DNA of 64,000 nt, taken from the NCBI GenBank assembly GCA_019120175.1, contig DWVP01000020.1, positions 1-64,000 of the forward strand, read 5' to 3'. The position numbers and the translations under genes are program-made. How positions within the stretch are numbered: the first letter of the stretch is position 1; the number at the start of each line of letters is the position of its first letter. Source of the stretch: Candidatus Corynebacterium faecigallinarum (GTDB taxonomy: Bacteria; Actinomycetota; Actinomycetes; Mycobacteriales; Mycobacteriaceae). This document shows, piece after piece, positions 46,107 through 55,066 of this stretch. Below the pieces are notes generated by a model that was not told where the DNA came from, made no database searches, and was given only the letters and a program-made list of their open reading frames with translations.

Positions 46107-46997
46107 ATGGGAAATGAGGAGTTCCACATCGTCGACCTGGCGGCGACCGAAGGCTATATCGTCGATGATTCGGACGAGGACGACCCCGTTCTGGTCACCC
46201 CGGACGGTCACCGGGTGGACACCTGGCGGGACAGCTACCCGTACCCGGAGCGGATGGGCCGCGAGGAGTACGAGACGATCAAGCGGTCCCTGCAGATCGA
46301 GCTGCTGAAGTGGCAGAACTGGACCAAGGAGACCGGCCAGAAGCACATCATCCTGTTCGAGGGCCGTGACGCCGCCGGTAAGGGTGGCACCATCAAGCGG
46401 TTCAACGAGCACCTCAACCCGCGTGGTGCGCGCACCGTCGCCCTGGAGAAGCCGAGCCCCCGCGAGTCGACGTCCTGGTACTTCCAGCGCTACATCGAGA
46501 ACTTCCCCTGTGCCGGTGAGATCGTCTTCTTCGACCGCTCCTGGTACAACCGCTCCGGTGTGGAGCGGGTCATGGGCTTCTGCACAGATGACCAGCACTC
46601 GGAGTTCCTGCGGGAGGTACCGATGCTGGAGAACATGATCATGGGCTCCGGTATCAGCCTGACCAAGCTGTGGTTCTCGGTGACACAGAAGGAACAGCGG
46701 ACCCGTTTCGCCATCCGCCAGGTGGACCCGGTGCGTCAGTGGAAGCTCTCGCCGATGGACCTGGCGTCCCTGGACAAGTGGGACGACTACACCCGGGCGA
46801 AGGAAGAGCAGTTCCGCTACACCGACACCAATGAGTCGCCCTGGATCACCATCAAGTCGAATGACAAGAAGCGCGCACGGCTCAACGCCATGCGCTACGT
46901 GCTCAGCAAGTTCGACTACACCGGCAAGGACTACGACGTGGTCGGGGAGCCGGACCCGAAGATCGTCAAGCGCGGTCGCGACCAGATCGGCGACTAG
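46107..46997 (+). CDS. ppk2: Polyphosphate kinase 2
   Basis: 296 residues of the PPK2 family. Walker A IILFEGRDAAGKGGTIKRF, lid/Walker B segments FFDRSWYNRSGVERVMGF and the conserved DLASLDKWDDYTRAKE are present. It transfers phosphate between polyphosphate and nucleoside diphosphates. In C. glutamicum ppk2B follows porH-porA. ATG 46107 is 6 nt after a -10 TAGAGT (46095-46100), so leaderless. Its stop and the stop of the convergent MarR gene interlock in the tetranucleotide CTAG. Confidence 0.93.
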   Translation: MGNEEFHIVDLAATEGYIVDDSDEDDPVLVTPDGHRVDTWRDSYPYPERMGREEYETIKRSLQIELLKWQNWTKETGQKHIILFEGRDAAGKGGTIKRFNEHLNPRGARTVALEKPSPRESTSWYFQRYIENFPCAGEIVFFDRSWYNRSGVERVMGFCTDDQHSEFLREVPMLENMIMGSGISLTKLWFSVTQKEQRTRFAIRQVDPVRQWKLSPMDLASLDKWDDYTRAKEEQFRYTDTNESPWITIKSNDKKRARLNAMRYVLSKFDYTGKDYDVVGEPDPKIVKRGRDQIGD

Positions 46998-47479
46998 TCC
47001 CGGCGGTGGTCGTCGATGCCATCGACCTCGCTGTCCTCCTCGGCGGCGATGATCGACTTCGCCAGCTTCTTCAGGTGCTTGAGCTGCTTGGACGTCGACT
47101 CGTCCAGGGCGGAGTCCTCAGCCAGTTGAACGATGGGGGTCAGTGTGGCCTGGGCCTTCGCACCCTTCTTCGTCACCGAGATGATCTGCCGCCGCCGGTC
47201 CTTGGCGTCCTTCTCCCGCTTGGCCAGCCCGCGCTTCTCCAGGGCGTCCACCAGACGCACCATGTCGGAGCGGTCGACACCGATGATCTCGCCGAGCTCG
47301 GCCTGGCTGGCGGCGTCCCCGTCGACCAGGTAGGTCAGCACCCAGTACTCCCGGAGATTGAAGTCCTTGGCGGACAGTGCAGCCTCCACGTGGGTGCGGG
47401 TACGGCGTCGAAGTCGTTCCAGCTGGAACGACGGCGACTTCAGGAGACCCTGCGGGAGGTTCACGGTGGTTTCAGCCAT
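46994..47479 (-). CDS. MarR-family transcriptional regulator
   Basis: 161 residues from ATG 47479. GTG 47485 directly abuts the -10 TAGAAT (plus 47486-47491), so the ATG 6 nt downstream of the box is the better, leaderless start. The HTH reads SQAELGEIIGVDRSDMVRLV and the wing KREKDAKDRRRQIISVTKKG. The acidic C-terminus is DSEVDGIDDHRRD. The target is unknown. Confidence 0.85.
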   Translation of the reverse strand: MAETTVNLPQGLLKSPSFQLERLRRRTRTHVEAALSAKDFNLREYWVLTYLVDGDAASQAELGEIIGVDRSDMVRLVDALEKRGLAKREKDAKDRRRQIISVTKKGAKAQATLTPIVQLAEDSALDESTSKQLKHLKKLAKSIIAAEEDSEVDGIDDHRRD

Positions 47480-47545
47480 AGTCACATTCTATCGTCTCAG
47501 GGGTTGGGAAGACGAACTATGGGTGAACCCCGCTAACCGCGGTGG

Positions 47546-47854
47546 TTAGCCTTCGGTCCCGATGATCGGCAGGCCGGCGTCGCGCCAGCCGATGGTGCCG
47601 CTGCCGACGTTGATCGCGTCGATGCCGTTCATCTCCAGCCAGGTGCAGGCCTTCGCGCTACGGCCGCCGGAGAGACAGATCAGGTAGATGTCCTTGTCGA
47701 AGTCGAACTCGCCGTAGCGGCTCTGGAGTTCGGAGAGGGGCAGGTTGGTCGCGCCCTCGGCGTGCCACTGGTTGAACTCGTCCGGCTCGCGGATGTCGAT
47801 GAGCTGGGCACCCTGGGGGACCTCGGTGGGCTTGACGGTCTCGAAATCACTCAT
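47546..47854 (-). CDS. Single-domain rhodanese
   Basis: 102 residues. VPQGAQLIDIREPDEFNQWH and the active loop ICLSGGRSAKAC, with the persulfide-forming Cys, define a GlpE/PspE-like sulfurtransferase. It is cytoplasmic, with no signal peptide. ATG 47854 is 8 nt after a minus-strand -10 TACACT, so probably leaderless. Confidence 0.88.
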   Translation of the reverse strand: MSDFETVKPTEVPQGAQLIDIREPDEFNQWHAEGATNLPLSELQSRYGEFDFDKDIYLICLSGGRSAKACTWLEMNGIDAINVGSGTIGWRDAGLPIIGTEG

Positions 47855-48088
47855 GGTGCCCCAGTGTACGCAGGAGGTCGGTCAGTAGCCGGAGGCCCGG
47901 GGTATGGAGGAAGAACTGAGTCTGGACGGTCGTGAGCTCTAAGGGAGTCGTATGTTCGTCCTGGGAATGTCGGAAGTCGGCTGCAAAGGTGCGTCAAACG
48001 GCTGACATGACTGCTCGAGGGGTGCAGGGTGGGGAACGTCAACATCGCCAACCTCTCCGAACTTTCCGAAAAGGACGTCCCCATCGCC

Positions 48089-48709
48089 ATGAAGCTTTCA
48101 TCCCGCCATGCCCTGTCAGGCCGATTCTCCCGCTCCGCCACCGCCACCGGACTGGTTGCCGCCACGGTGGCAGGCCTCTGCATCGGTGCCGGTGCCGCCC
48201 CGGCGACTGCCGCGCCGCTCGTGCCGGACACCAAGAACGTGATCTCCGACAACCGGGTCATCGCCGATCACGAGCGGGTGCGCCCCGTCGCCAGCCACGC
48301 CGTGCTGGCCAATGACCGCCGGGTGCCGATCGTTGTCCTCGGCGCGCGGCTGAACGAGGACTGCAAGACCCCGGAGGTGCTCGACGACCGCCTCAACGGT
48401 GCCGCTGAACTCGCCCGGATCCACCGGGGCAACCCCGTCGTGGTCACCGGCGGAACCACCCAACCGGACTGCCCCTCGGAGGCCAAGGCCATGGAGAAGG
48501 GGTTGCGCCTGCGCGGGGTCAGCAACCCGATCGTCGTCGAGGAGAAGTCCGGCAGCACCCTGGACAATGTCGCCAACACCTCCGACTACATCCACAGCAA
48601 CGGCGGGGTCGCGGTGATCGTGACCTCTGACCCGCACTACTCCCGGGCCCTGTCGAACTACCGGGACAAGGGGATCGAGGCTGTCGCCTACGTGGAGGGT
48701 GAAGGCTAG
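48089..48709 (+). CDS. Secreted DUF218 (YdcF/SanA-like) protein
   Basis: 206 residues from ATG 48089 (AAAAGGACG upstream). A signal peptide ends near GAAPATAAP (about residue 40). The DUF218 core includes VPIVVLGARLNEDCKTPEVL, DRLNGAAELARIHRGNPVVV and a TGGTTQPDCPSEAKAM segment, then SGSTLDNVANTSDYI. SanA/YdcF-type proteins are linked to envelope metabolism; the reaction is unknown. 47855-48088, upstream, shows no gene. Confidence 0.8.
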   Translation: MKLSSRHALSGRFSRSATATGLVAATVAGLCIGAGAAPATAAPLVPDTKNVISDNRVIADHERVRPVASHAVLANDRRVPIVVLGARLNEDCKTPEVLDDRLNGAAELARIHRGNPVVVTGGTTQPDCPSEAKAMEKGLRLRGVSNPIVVEEKSGSTLDNVANTSDYIHSNGGVAVIVTSDPHYSRALSNYRDKGIEAVAYVEGEG

Positions 48710-49800
48710 GACTCTGCCTCCTCCTCGGCGTCCTCCTCGGCGTCCTCCTCGGCGTCCTCCTCGGCGACGTCTGTGAGAGCGTCGGCGACGTCACCGATCA
48801 CCGGCGTGTTCTCCAGGTCAGCGTCCTCGATGAATTCCAGGATCTGCTCGGCGGCGTCGCGACCGAGGAATGCCACGATCTGTGCGGCCAGGAACTGGCT
48901 GCCGGCGATCGAGGGGTGGGCGTTCATGTTGAACCCGGGGGTCGTGTAGTCGCGGTTGCCGGAGACATAACGATCGGCGTCCGGTGCGCAGGTGGAGTTG
49001 CCGAGCATGGTCATGTCGCGGATGTCGATGAACTGGACGTTGGCCTGCTTCGCGGCTTCCTTCTGGTTGGCCTGGGTGGCCGCCTCGTAGTTGGCGGTGG
49101 TGCGGTCGACGTTGCCGGTCGGACGGTTCGGCAGCACATTGGTCGAACAGAACACCCCGTTTGCGTCGGTGGTGGCCAGGCGTCCCAGCAGCACGATCTG
49201 CGCCTTCGGGGCTGCCGAGCGGACCTTTTCGACACCTGCGACGAGATTCTCCACGACCTTGGCGTCCGACACCCCACGACGCTTGTCGTTCATGCCCGCG
49301 GCGAGGACTACCAACGAGGTGTCGTTGACGTGGCCGGCGGCGATCGCCTGGTCGATGCGACCCAGCATCTGGCTGGTAGTGTGCGCATTGCACGCCCAGT
49401 TCTGGACCGGGCGTCCCGTGGCGACGCCCAGCATGGCAGGCCACGCGTCCGGTGCGGTCAGGCAGCCGGCCTGGCGCGGGTACTGGGCAGCGAGGACGGG
49501 GTAGTCGTTCACCAGCCAGTGAGAGTTCGCGGTGAAGGAGTCGCCGAAGGCCACCACATTGTTCTCGGTGCTGTCCGAGTACGGCGAGGCGCCGGGGAAG
49601 ATGGTGCGCAGGGTGGGGATGTTTGCGACGCCCTCGAGGCTGGACGTCGAGCCGCTGGCATTGTTGGTAGGAGCCAGGTCGTCCGCGGTTGCTGCTGGGA
49701 CGACGGACACCGCGAGCGTCGTCGCGAGCGCGAGCGTGATCCCGGTACGACGGGCAGGCAAGGACCTGAAAAGCATGGTGGAACGACGGATGATGCGCAC
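48706..49800 (-). CDS. Secreted SGNH/GDSL hydrolase
   Basis: 364 residues from GTG 49800 (AGGAG 9 nt upstream). After a signal peptide (LALATTLAVSVVPAATADD) comes block I VVAFGDSFTANSHW with the nucleophilic Ser, block III-like LVVLAAGMNDKR with the oxyanion Asn, and the catalytic His in NMNAHPSIAGSQFLAAQIV. The C-terminus ends in an acidic EEDA repeat. It is probably an esterase acting on envelope lipids or mycolate esters. A shorter, decayed relative lies at 51.8-52.2 kb. It overlaps the stop of the convergent DUF218 gene. Confidence 0.85.
   Translation of the reverse strand: MRIIRRSTMLFRSLPARRTGITLALATTLAVSVVPAATADDLAPTNNASGSTSSLEGVANIPTLRTIFPGASPYSDSTENNVVAFGDSFTANSHWLVNDYPVLAAQYPRQAGCLTAPDAWPAMLGVATGRPVQNWACNAHTTSQMLGRIDQAIAAGHVNDTSLVVLAAGMNDKRRGVSDAKVVENLVAGVEKVRSAAPKAQIVLLGRLATTDANGVFCSTNVLPNRPTGNVDRTTANYEAATQANQKEAAKQANVQFIDIRDMTMLGNSTCAPDADRYVSGNRDYTTPGFNMNAHPSIAGSQFLAAQIVAFLGRDAAEQILEFIEDADLENTPVIGDVADALTDVAEEDAEEDAEEDAEEEAES
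48721..48768 (-). repeat. 12-bp tandem repeat coding for the EEDA tail
   Basis: Four units of CTCCTCGGCGTC (plus strand) encode the acidic C-terminal tail of the SGNH hydrolase. Confidence 0.75.
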
Positions 49801-50054
49801 GGCGAAGGTCTCCTGGTTGAAAAATCGTGATGGGGACGTGACGGGGTAGGGAAGGATGCGGAGACTGCCCTTGCGCGTGTGAGGTCGTCGGTTCTCGGTG
49901 TCTCAAGCGGTGCGTGCGTCGGTGTCGCGAAGGTCATGCCCCCTGGGGCATGGTGGTGAGTGTACTTCACATGTCAGGGTTTTTCGCCATTTTGAACTGT
50001 CCCCGAGATAAGCAACTGTCGCCCTGGGGACACCACGGCGACACTGTGTGAGGC
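49801..50054. other. Intergenic region with two inverted repeats, upstream of the decayed ABC pair
   Basis: No gene seen. CATGCCCC-CT-GGGGCATG (49935-49952) and TGTCGCC-N13-GGCGACA (50017-50043) are clear inverted repeats. They may be the former operators of the ABC genes that are now broken. Confidence 0.4.
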
Positions 50055-50460
50055 ATGATCATCACCATGGAGGTGACCTCACCCGTGCCCGAGAGGCCTG
50101 CCGACCCCGCCGATCTGGGCCGCGGCGTCCTGACACGGAGCGCACCGCGTCCACCGGCATGGCCGTGAGCGTGGACGGACACGCTGCCGACGCAACCGAT
50201 GCGACAGGGGAGATGGGTGCGCAACTCTCGGGCGGGCAACGTCAACGCCTCGCACTGGCGCGGGCCCTGGGTGCGGATGCCCCGGTGCTCGTCCTGCACG
50301 ATCCGACTACCGCGGTGGACTCGGTGACCGAGCAGGCCATCGCCTCCCGGATCGCCGGGGTGCGTACCGGATGCACCACGGTGCTGGTGGCGTCCTCACC
50401 GGCGCTGCTGGGCGCCTGCGACCGGGTCGTCGACGTCCGAGACGGACATGAAGCACCGGC
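50055..50460 (+). pseudogene. Remnant of ABC exporter subunit 1
   Basis: An N-terminal piece (MIITMEVTSPVPERPADPAD, about 37 codons from 50055, one frame) is followed after a large deletion by the end of the ATPase domain in another frame: MGAQLSGGQRQRLALARALG and VLVLHDPTTAVDSVTEQ. The membrane domain and the rest are missing. The fragment has the same LSGGQ and D-P-T Walker B as the intact subunit 1 at 10005-11561, so it is from a paralogous exporter. Confidence 0.8.
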
Positions 50461-51797
50461 CTGCCGATCGCGTCCGGCCGGGACACCTGGCGGGTGTTCA
50501 AGAAACTGGGACGTCGCCACGTCCCGGTGCTGATCGCGGTATTCGTCCTGGGCATGGTCAGTGCCGCCAGCGGTCTGGTCATCCCGATCGTCATCGGACA
50601 GCTGGTCGACGCCGTGCAGGAGGGCACGGCCACGGTCGCCACCATCTGGTGGACCGGCGGACTGATGTTCGCCGCGGCGATGGTCGGGGCGCTGGGCACC
50701 GCGGCGACGACCGTGCTCGCCGGCCAGGTGTACAACACGGTGCTCGCCGAACTGCGGGAGGACGTCGTCGCCGAGATCACCAAGGCCGTCCCGGTGGTGA
50801 TCCCCGTGTTCACCAGCGTCGCCTTCGGGATCATCACCACGGTGGTGGGGATGGTCAGCCTGGACTGGCGCTACGGCGTGGCCCTGCTCGTGCTCATCCC
50901 CCTCTACGTGCTGAGCCTGCGCTGGTACCTGGGTGTCGGTCCGCGGGTCTACCGTGCCGAGCGCACCGCGATGAGTGGTCGGGCACAGCAGATCATGGAG
51001 TCCCAACGCGGCTACCCGACCGTGGTCGGCCTGGATCTCGCCGCCGTCCGTCAACAGAAGGTGCTGGACACGTCGTGGGGGGGGTGGTCGGTCACAGTCT
51101 GAAGGCACGCACCGTGGGCAACATGTTCTTCGGCCGACTGCATTTCGGGGAGTTCCTCGGCCTGTCGGTGATCCTGCTCGTGGGGTTCTTCCTCATCGAC
51201 GCGGGAATCTCCACGGTGGGTGTGGCGACCTCGGCGATGCTGCTGGCGATCCGCCTGTTCGGCCCGGTCAACCAGCTGAGGCAGGTCTTCGACGACCTGC
51301 AGTCCGCACTGACCTCGCTGGACCGGATGGTGGGGGTGACGCTCACCCCGGTCGCAGATGACTCGGACGATGAGGTGACCACTGGTGCAGCCGCGGTGGA
51401 GAACGTCACCCACCGTTATGCGCCGGACGCCGATCCCGCGTTGGTGGACGTGAACTTCGCGGCGGCCAACGGTGAGCGGGTGGCGGTGGTCGGCGCCTCC
51501 GGTGCAGGAAAGACGACGCTGGCGTCGATCATCGCCGGAATCCACCGGCCGACATCCGGGACGGTGGCGCGTCCGGAACGCACCGCGGTGATCTCCCAGG
51601 AGTCCCATGTTTTCACCGGCACGCTGTACGAGAACCTGACGATGGCGGCACCGTCGGCATCGCAGGAGGAGGTGGCCGAGGCCCTGGACCGGGTCGGGGC
51701 GTCCCACATCGTCGACCTGCTGCCGGACGGACCGTCGACCGTGCTGGGCTCCGGGGGCCACGAGCTGACCGCTGCACAGGCCCAGCAGGTCGCGTCG
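50448..51797 (+). pseudogene. Frameshifted, internally deleted ABC exporter subunit 2
   Basis: Membrane-domain segments (VLIAVFVLGMVSAASGLVIP; FGEFLGLSVILLVGFFLIDA) and an ATPase domain with Walker A VVGASGAGKTTLA are spread over different frames. I see at least three lesions. An extra C near 50461 after the presumed ATG 50448 is the first. Next, about 28 residues are missing after ELREDVV compared with the paralog at 11558. Finally there is a frame change at a run of eight G (51077-51084). The ATPase ends just after HELTAAQAQQVA, where LSGGQ would be, and runs directly into the reversed SGNH remnant. Confidence 0.85.
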
Positions 51798-52249
51798 AGG
51801 GTCATCTCACGGATGTCGATGAACTCCACACCGGTGCGCTCGGCGACGTTGCGCTGGATGTCCTGGACGGCAGTTTCGCGGGCGGCGGTGTCCTCGGCGA
51901 GCAGGCCGGGCCAGGCGTCCAGGGCGATGTGGCAGCCGCTCTGCTGTGGGTAGTCCTCGGCGGAGGATTCGATGTTGTTCGCCACGGAATGCGTGTTTGT
52001 GGTGAAGGAGTCCCCGAAGGTGACGAGGTTGTCGGTGGTGTCCTCGGAGTAGGGGTTGGACGGGTTGAGTGCGGCGGAGCCGGGAGCATTCGCCGAGCCC
52101 TGGCCGGACGAGCCGGACAGTGCAGAGCTGCCGGTGCTGCCTGAGCTACTGCCCTGCGCGACGGAGACACCGGCAGTGACGGCGGTGAGGGTGAGCACGC
52201 AGACGGAAGTGAACGTGACGCGGATGAGGGACCGGGGTGAGGGGTGCAT
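51797..52249 (-). pseudogene. Decayed secreted SGNH hydrolase
   Basis: It begins intact with a signal peptide (MHPSPRSLIRVTFTSVCVLT), a Ser/Gly linker and block I VTFGDSFTTNTHSV. Compared with the intact relative at 48706-49800, the middle from about GCHIALDAWPGLLAEDTA to the segment AERTGVEFIDIREMTL is deleted, and everything after MTLDA, including the catalytic His, is lost. The break joins the 3' end of the ABC remnant. Confidence 0.8.
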
Positions 52250-52338
52250 GGCGCGTCCTGGGGGAGTGGGGAGAGATTTCAGTGATCGACCTTAACCCGG
52301 GCCATTCGTCGGTGCTGGACATCGCGCCGGAACGCAAG

Positions 52339-52369
52339 AACCCCGCAGACTCCGTGAGTCGGCGGGGTT
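52339..52369 (-). terminator. ppa terminator
   Basis: AACCCCGC-A-GACTC-CGT-GAGTC-G-GCGGGGTT, a long stem with one internal mismatch, 21 bp downstream of the ppa stop. Confidence 0.7.
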
Positions 52370-52389
52370 GGTGTGTGTCAGCGTCGAAA

Positions 52390-52863
52390 CTACTTGTGGC
52401 GCTCCACGGCCTCGGCCAGGATGCGCTCGGCCTCGGCCCTGTCGCCCCAGCCGGAACCGTTGACTTCCTTGCCCGGCTCCAGGTCCTTGTAGTGGACGAA
52501 GAAGTGCTCGATCTCGTCCTTGACGTCCTGGGCGATGTCGCCGATGTCCTGGAACTTCTCGTAACGGACGTCATCGACGACGCAGAGCAGCTTGTCGTCG
52601 CCGCCGGCCTCGTCGGTCATCTTGAAGACACCGACCGGGCGGGCCTCGACGATGACACCCGGGAACACGGACTCCGGCAGGATCACCATGGCGTCCAGCG
52701 GGTCGCCGTCCTCGCCGAGGGTGTGGTCGATGAAGCCGTAATCGGCCGGGTACGCCATCGGGGTGAAGAGGTAACGGTCGAGGTAGACCTTGCCGGTCTC
52801 GTGGTCGATCTCGTACTTGTTGCGGGAACCCTTGGGGATTTCAACGGTGACTTCGATGCTCAT
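52390..52863 (-). CDS. ppa: Inorganic pyrophosphatase
   Basis: 157 residues, family [21 protein letters not shown] holds the metal-binding Asp cluster, and [14 protein letters not shown] and [14 protein letters not shown] are conserved. It hydrolyses pyrophosphate from biosynthesis. ATG 52863 is 8 nt after a minus-strand -10 TAAACT (plus 52872-52877), which overlaps the stop of the upstream SRPBCC gene, so it has its own leaderless promoter. Confidence 0.95.
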   Translation of the reverse strand: MSIEVTVEIPKGSRNKYEIDHETGKVYLDRYLFTPMAYPADYGFIDHTLGEDGDPLDAMVILPESVFPGVIVEARPVGVFKMTDEAGGDDKLLCVVDDVRYEKFQDIGDIAQDVKDEIEHFFVHYKDLEPGKEVNGSGWGDRAEAERILAEAVERHK

Positions 52864-52874
52864 GGCAGCAGAGT

Positions 52875-53339
52875 TTACCTTGCGGGCTCCGCGGTTGCGG
52901 CGATGGCTGCGAGGGTCTGGGCGATTCCCTGCTCCATCTCAGCTTCGAAGGTGTCGTTGCCGCCGAGAAAGGCGGCGACCAGGCCCCGGGACAGGGCACT
53001 CGTGTTGCCCTTGACGATGCGGGACTCGGTGAGGGTGGTGGTGCCGTCACCGTTGTCGGTGAGTTCGTAACGCCAGTGGCTGCGGTTCAGCGGGATGCGC
53101 CATTCCAGCAGTTCATTGGGGGTCCACTGGGTGACCTTGGACCAGGTCGGCCAGAACAGCGGTCCGCGCTTGTTGAGGTTGATGGTGGTGGTGCCGGTAC
53201 CGGGCTCACCGCCGAGGACGAGCATCTTCTTGCACTGTGGGCTGCGCTCGCCCATGCCCTTCAGGTCGGACGCGACGGCCCAGACCTGTGCGGGGCTGGC
53301 GTTGATGGTGCGGGATGCGGTGATGAGTTCTTTCGCCAT
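52875..53339 (-). CDS. SRPBCC (START-like) family protein
   Basis: 154 residues from ATG 53339, 7 nt after the -10 TATGCT (plus 53347-53352). The beginning [20 protein letters not shown] and the [20 protein letters not shown] and [12 protein letters not shown] segments are typical of the polyketide cyclase/dehydrase-like hydrophobic ligand-binding fold. The ligand is unknown; it is probably cytoplasmic. Confidence 0.8.
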   Translation of the reverse strand: MAKELITASRTINASPAQVWAVASDLKGMGERSPQCKKMLVLGGEPGTGTTTINLNKRGPLFWPTWSKVTQWTPNELLEWRIPLNRSHWRYELTDNGDGTTTLTESRIVKGNTSALSRGLVAAFLGGNDTFEAEMEQGIAQTLAAIAATAEPAR

Positions 53340-53467
53340 GGAATGGAGCATACGTTCCAGGTGGGGGTCGTCGCAGCGATTCGGCGGAGGTCGGCGTGCA
53401 GAGACCTTTAGCGTTGACCTGGGTAATATTCTGGGCAGAATTGCGCGTAAAAAGTGAGGCGGATGGT

Positions 53468-53770
53468 ATGGAAACCAACGCCAGGGACATGATCAGCATG
53501 AGCGAGTTCTCTCGGAACCCGTCGGCTGTCGTCAATGACCTTCCGGTGCACGGGCACAGGGTGATCGTGCGGAACAATCAGCCTGTCGGTGTGCTGATGT
53601 CAATGGAGGAAGCGGACCGGTTCACGATCGTCTGGGTCATCGCGCAACGGAGTGATGATGAGTGCTACGAACTTGCCTACTCCTGGATTCCTGCGATCGG
53701 TTCATCGGGGCACCCCGATCGGATCCGCTCCCTGCTCGACAACGCTTTCGGCAGGAGTTCGGGCGACTGA
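53468..53770 (+). CDS. Orphan Phd/YefM-type antitoxin-like protein
   Basis: 100 residues from ATG 53468. Residues about 8-50 (DMISMSEFSRNPSAVVNDLP, then HRVIVRNNQPVGVLMSMEEA) match the DNA-binding half of Phd/YefM antitoxins. The second half (FTIVWVIAQRSDDECYELAY and onward) does not look like a toxin-binding tail. No toxin gene follows: the next gene encodes a flavin reductase with its own promoter. It could be a solitary regulator or the relic of a toxin-antitoxin pair. Confidence 0.65.
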   Translation: METNARDMISMSEFSRNPSAVVNDLPVHGHRVIVRNNQPVGVLMSMEEADRFTIVWVIAQRSDDECYELAYSWIPAIGSSGHPDRIRSLLDNAFGRSSGD

Positions 53771-53799
53771 CTCCGGGGTTCGCGCCTACAGTGGCCGAC

Positions 53800-54450
53800 A
53801 TGACGGCGGACAGATCAGGCGAACAGGACGTTGGCACCCACTTCTACGAACCCGGGGTCGGCACCGGGCTGCCCCATTCGCCGTTCAACGCGATCATCGC
53901 GCCGAGACCCATCGGGTGGATATCCAGTCGCTCGGCGGACGGCGTGCTCAATCTGGCGCCCTTCAGTTTCTTCAACGCCTTCAACTACGACCCGCCGATC
54001 GTCGGGTTCGCCAGCAACGGGCCGAAGGACAGCCTCCATAACGCCGGGAGTACCGGAGAGTTCTGCTGGAACCTGGTGACCAAGGAACTCGCCCCGGCGA
54101 TGAACGCCACATCCGCTGTCGTCCCGCCCGAGGTGGATGAATTCGACATCTCGGGGCTGACACCTGCGGCCTCGAGGATCATCGGGGTGCCGCACGTGGC
54201 GGAGTCGCCGGTCGTGTTCGAATGCCGCACCACCCAGGTCGTCCCGCTCCAGACCCAGACCGGTCATGTGACTGCGACAAGCATGGTCTTCGGTGAAGTC
54301 GTCGGCGTCCACATCGACCAGTCGCTGCTGGTTGACGGTATCTACCAGACGTCGCTGGCGGATCCGGTGCTGCGCGCCGGTGGCCCGTCGGACTACTTCA
54401 CGCTCGCCGAGGAGAACCGGTTCCAGATGGAACGTCCGGAGACGCAGTGA
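53800..54450 (+). CDS. Flavin reductase-like (FMN-binding split barrel) protein
   Basis: 216 residues from ATG 53800, exactly 7 nt after -10 TACAGT (53787-53792); the longer frame is not needed. SPFNAIIAPRPIGWISSRSA, LNLAPFSFFNAFNYDPPIVG and GEFCWNLVTKELAPAMN are hallmark segments of the FMN-binding flavoprotein oxidoreductase family. The substrate is unknown. It is coupled by GTGA overlap to a GNAT gene. Confidence 0.85.
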   Translation: MTADRSGEQDVGTHFYEPGVGTGLPHSPFNAIIAPRPIGWISSRSADGVLNLAPFSFFNAFNYDPPIVGFASNGPKDSLHNAGSTGEFCWNLVTKELAPAMNATSAVVPPEVDEFDISGLTPAASRIIGVPHVAESPVVFECRTTQVVPLQTQTGHVTATSMVFGEVVGVHIDQSLLVDGIYQTSLADPVLRAGGPSDYFTLAEENRFQMERPETQ

Positions 54451-54947
54451 AGGCCGGGGATGCGGGATTCCTGATCCGCGAGGCGACGGTGGACGATGCC
54501 CAGGGGATCGCTTCCGTTCATGTGACCGCGTGGCAGGAGACCTACGGACCCCTGCTGCCGGAGGGGGCCTTAAACGACCTGGATGTCGATGCCCGCGCCT
54601 CGCGGTGGGCGGAGATTATCGGCGGTGGGAAGACGATTCTGGTGGCGGAGGACGCGCCGGTGATCGTCGCGTGGGCGACCGAGGGAACCGGCCGAGACGA
54701 CGATGTCCCGGTGGCTCGTGAACTCGAGGGTATCTACGCACTGACCCGGGTCCACGGCTCCGGGGTGGGCCAGCAACTACTGGATGCTTCGATCGGTGAC
54801 GAGCCCGCCTACCTGTGGATACCGGACGGCAACGATCGAGCTGAGGCGTTCTACCGTCGCAATGGTTTCCGTCGCGACGGTGCCGAGCGCGAGCATCTCC
54901 TGGCCGGGCACCCACGGACCACTGTGCGCATGGTGCGGGGGAGCTGA
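54447..54947 (+). CDS. GNAT family N-acetyltransferase
   Basis: 166 residues from GTG 54447, overlapping the flavin reductase stop. IREATVDDAQGIASVHVTAW is the typical GNAT start, TRVHGSGVGQQLLDASIG the acetyl-CoA motif, and AEAFYRRNGFRRDGAEREH the final strand-helix. The substrate is unknown. Confidence 0.85.
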   Translation: MKAGDAGFLIREATVDDAQGIASVHVTAWQETYGPLLPEGALNDLDVDARASRWAEIIGGGKTILVAEDAPVIVAWATEGTGRDDDVPVARELEGIYALTRVHGSGVGQQLLDASIGDEPAYLWIPDGNDRAEAFYRRNGFRRDGAEREHLLAGHPRTTVRMVRGS

Positions 54948-55066
54948 ACGCAGGCACCTTGTGCCGGCCTTCCGGTCATCACCCCGACAGGCCGCACACC
55001 GTGTCCACCCCGTCCGATACTCTAAGGTGGTTCGCCGACACCATGATGAAAGGCCCTGATGCCACG

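Noticed and set aside
51077..51084. Phase-variable expression of the ABC gene through the G8 tract
   Set aside because: Other lesions in the same gene (internal deletion, missing 3' end) mean no tract length could restore a working protein.
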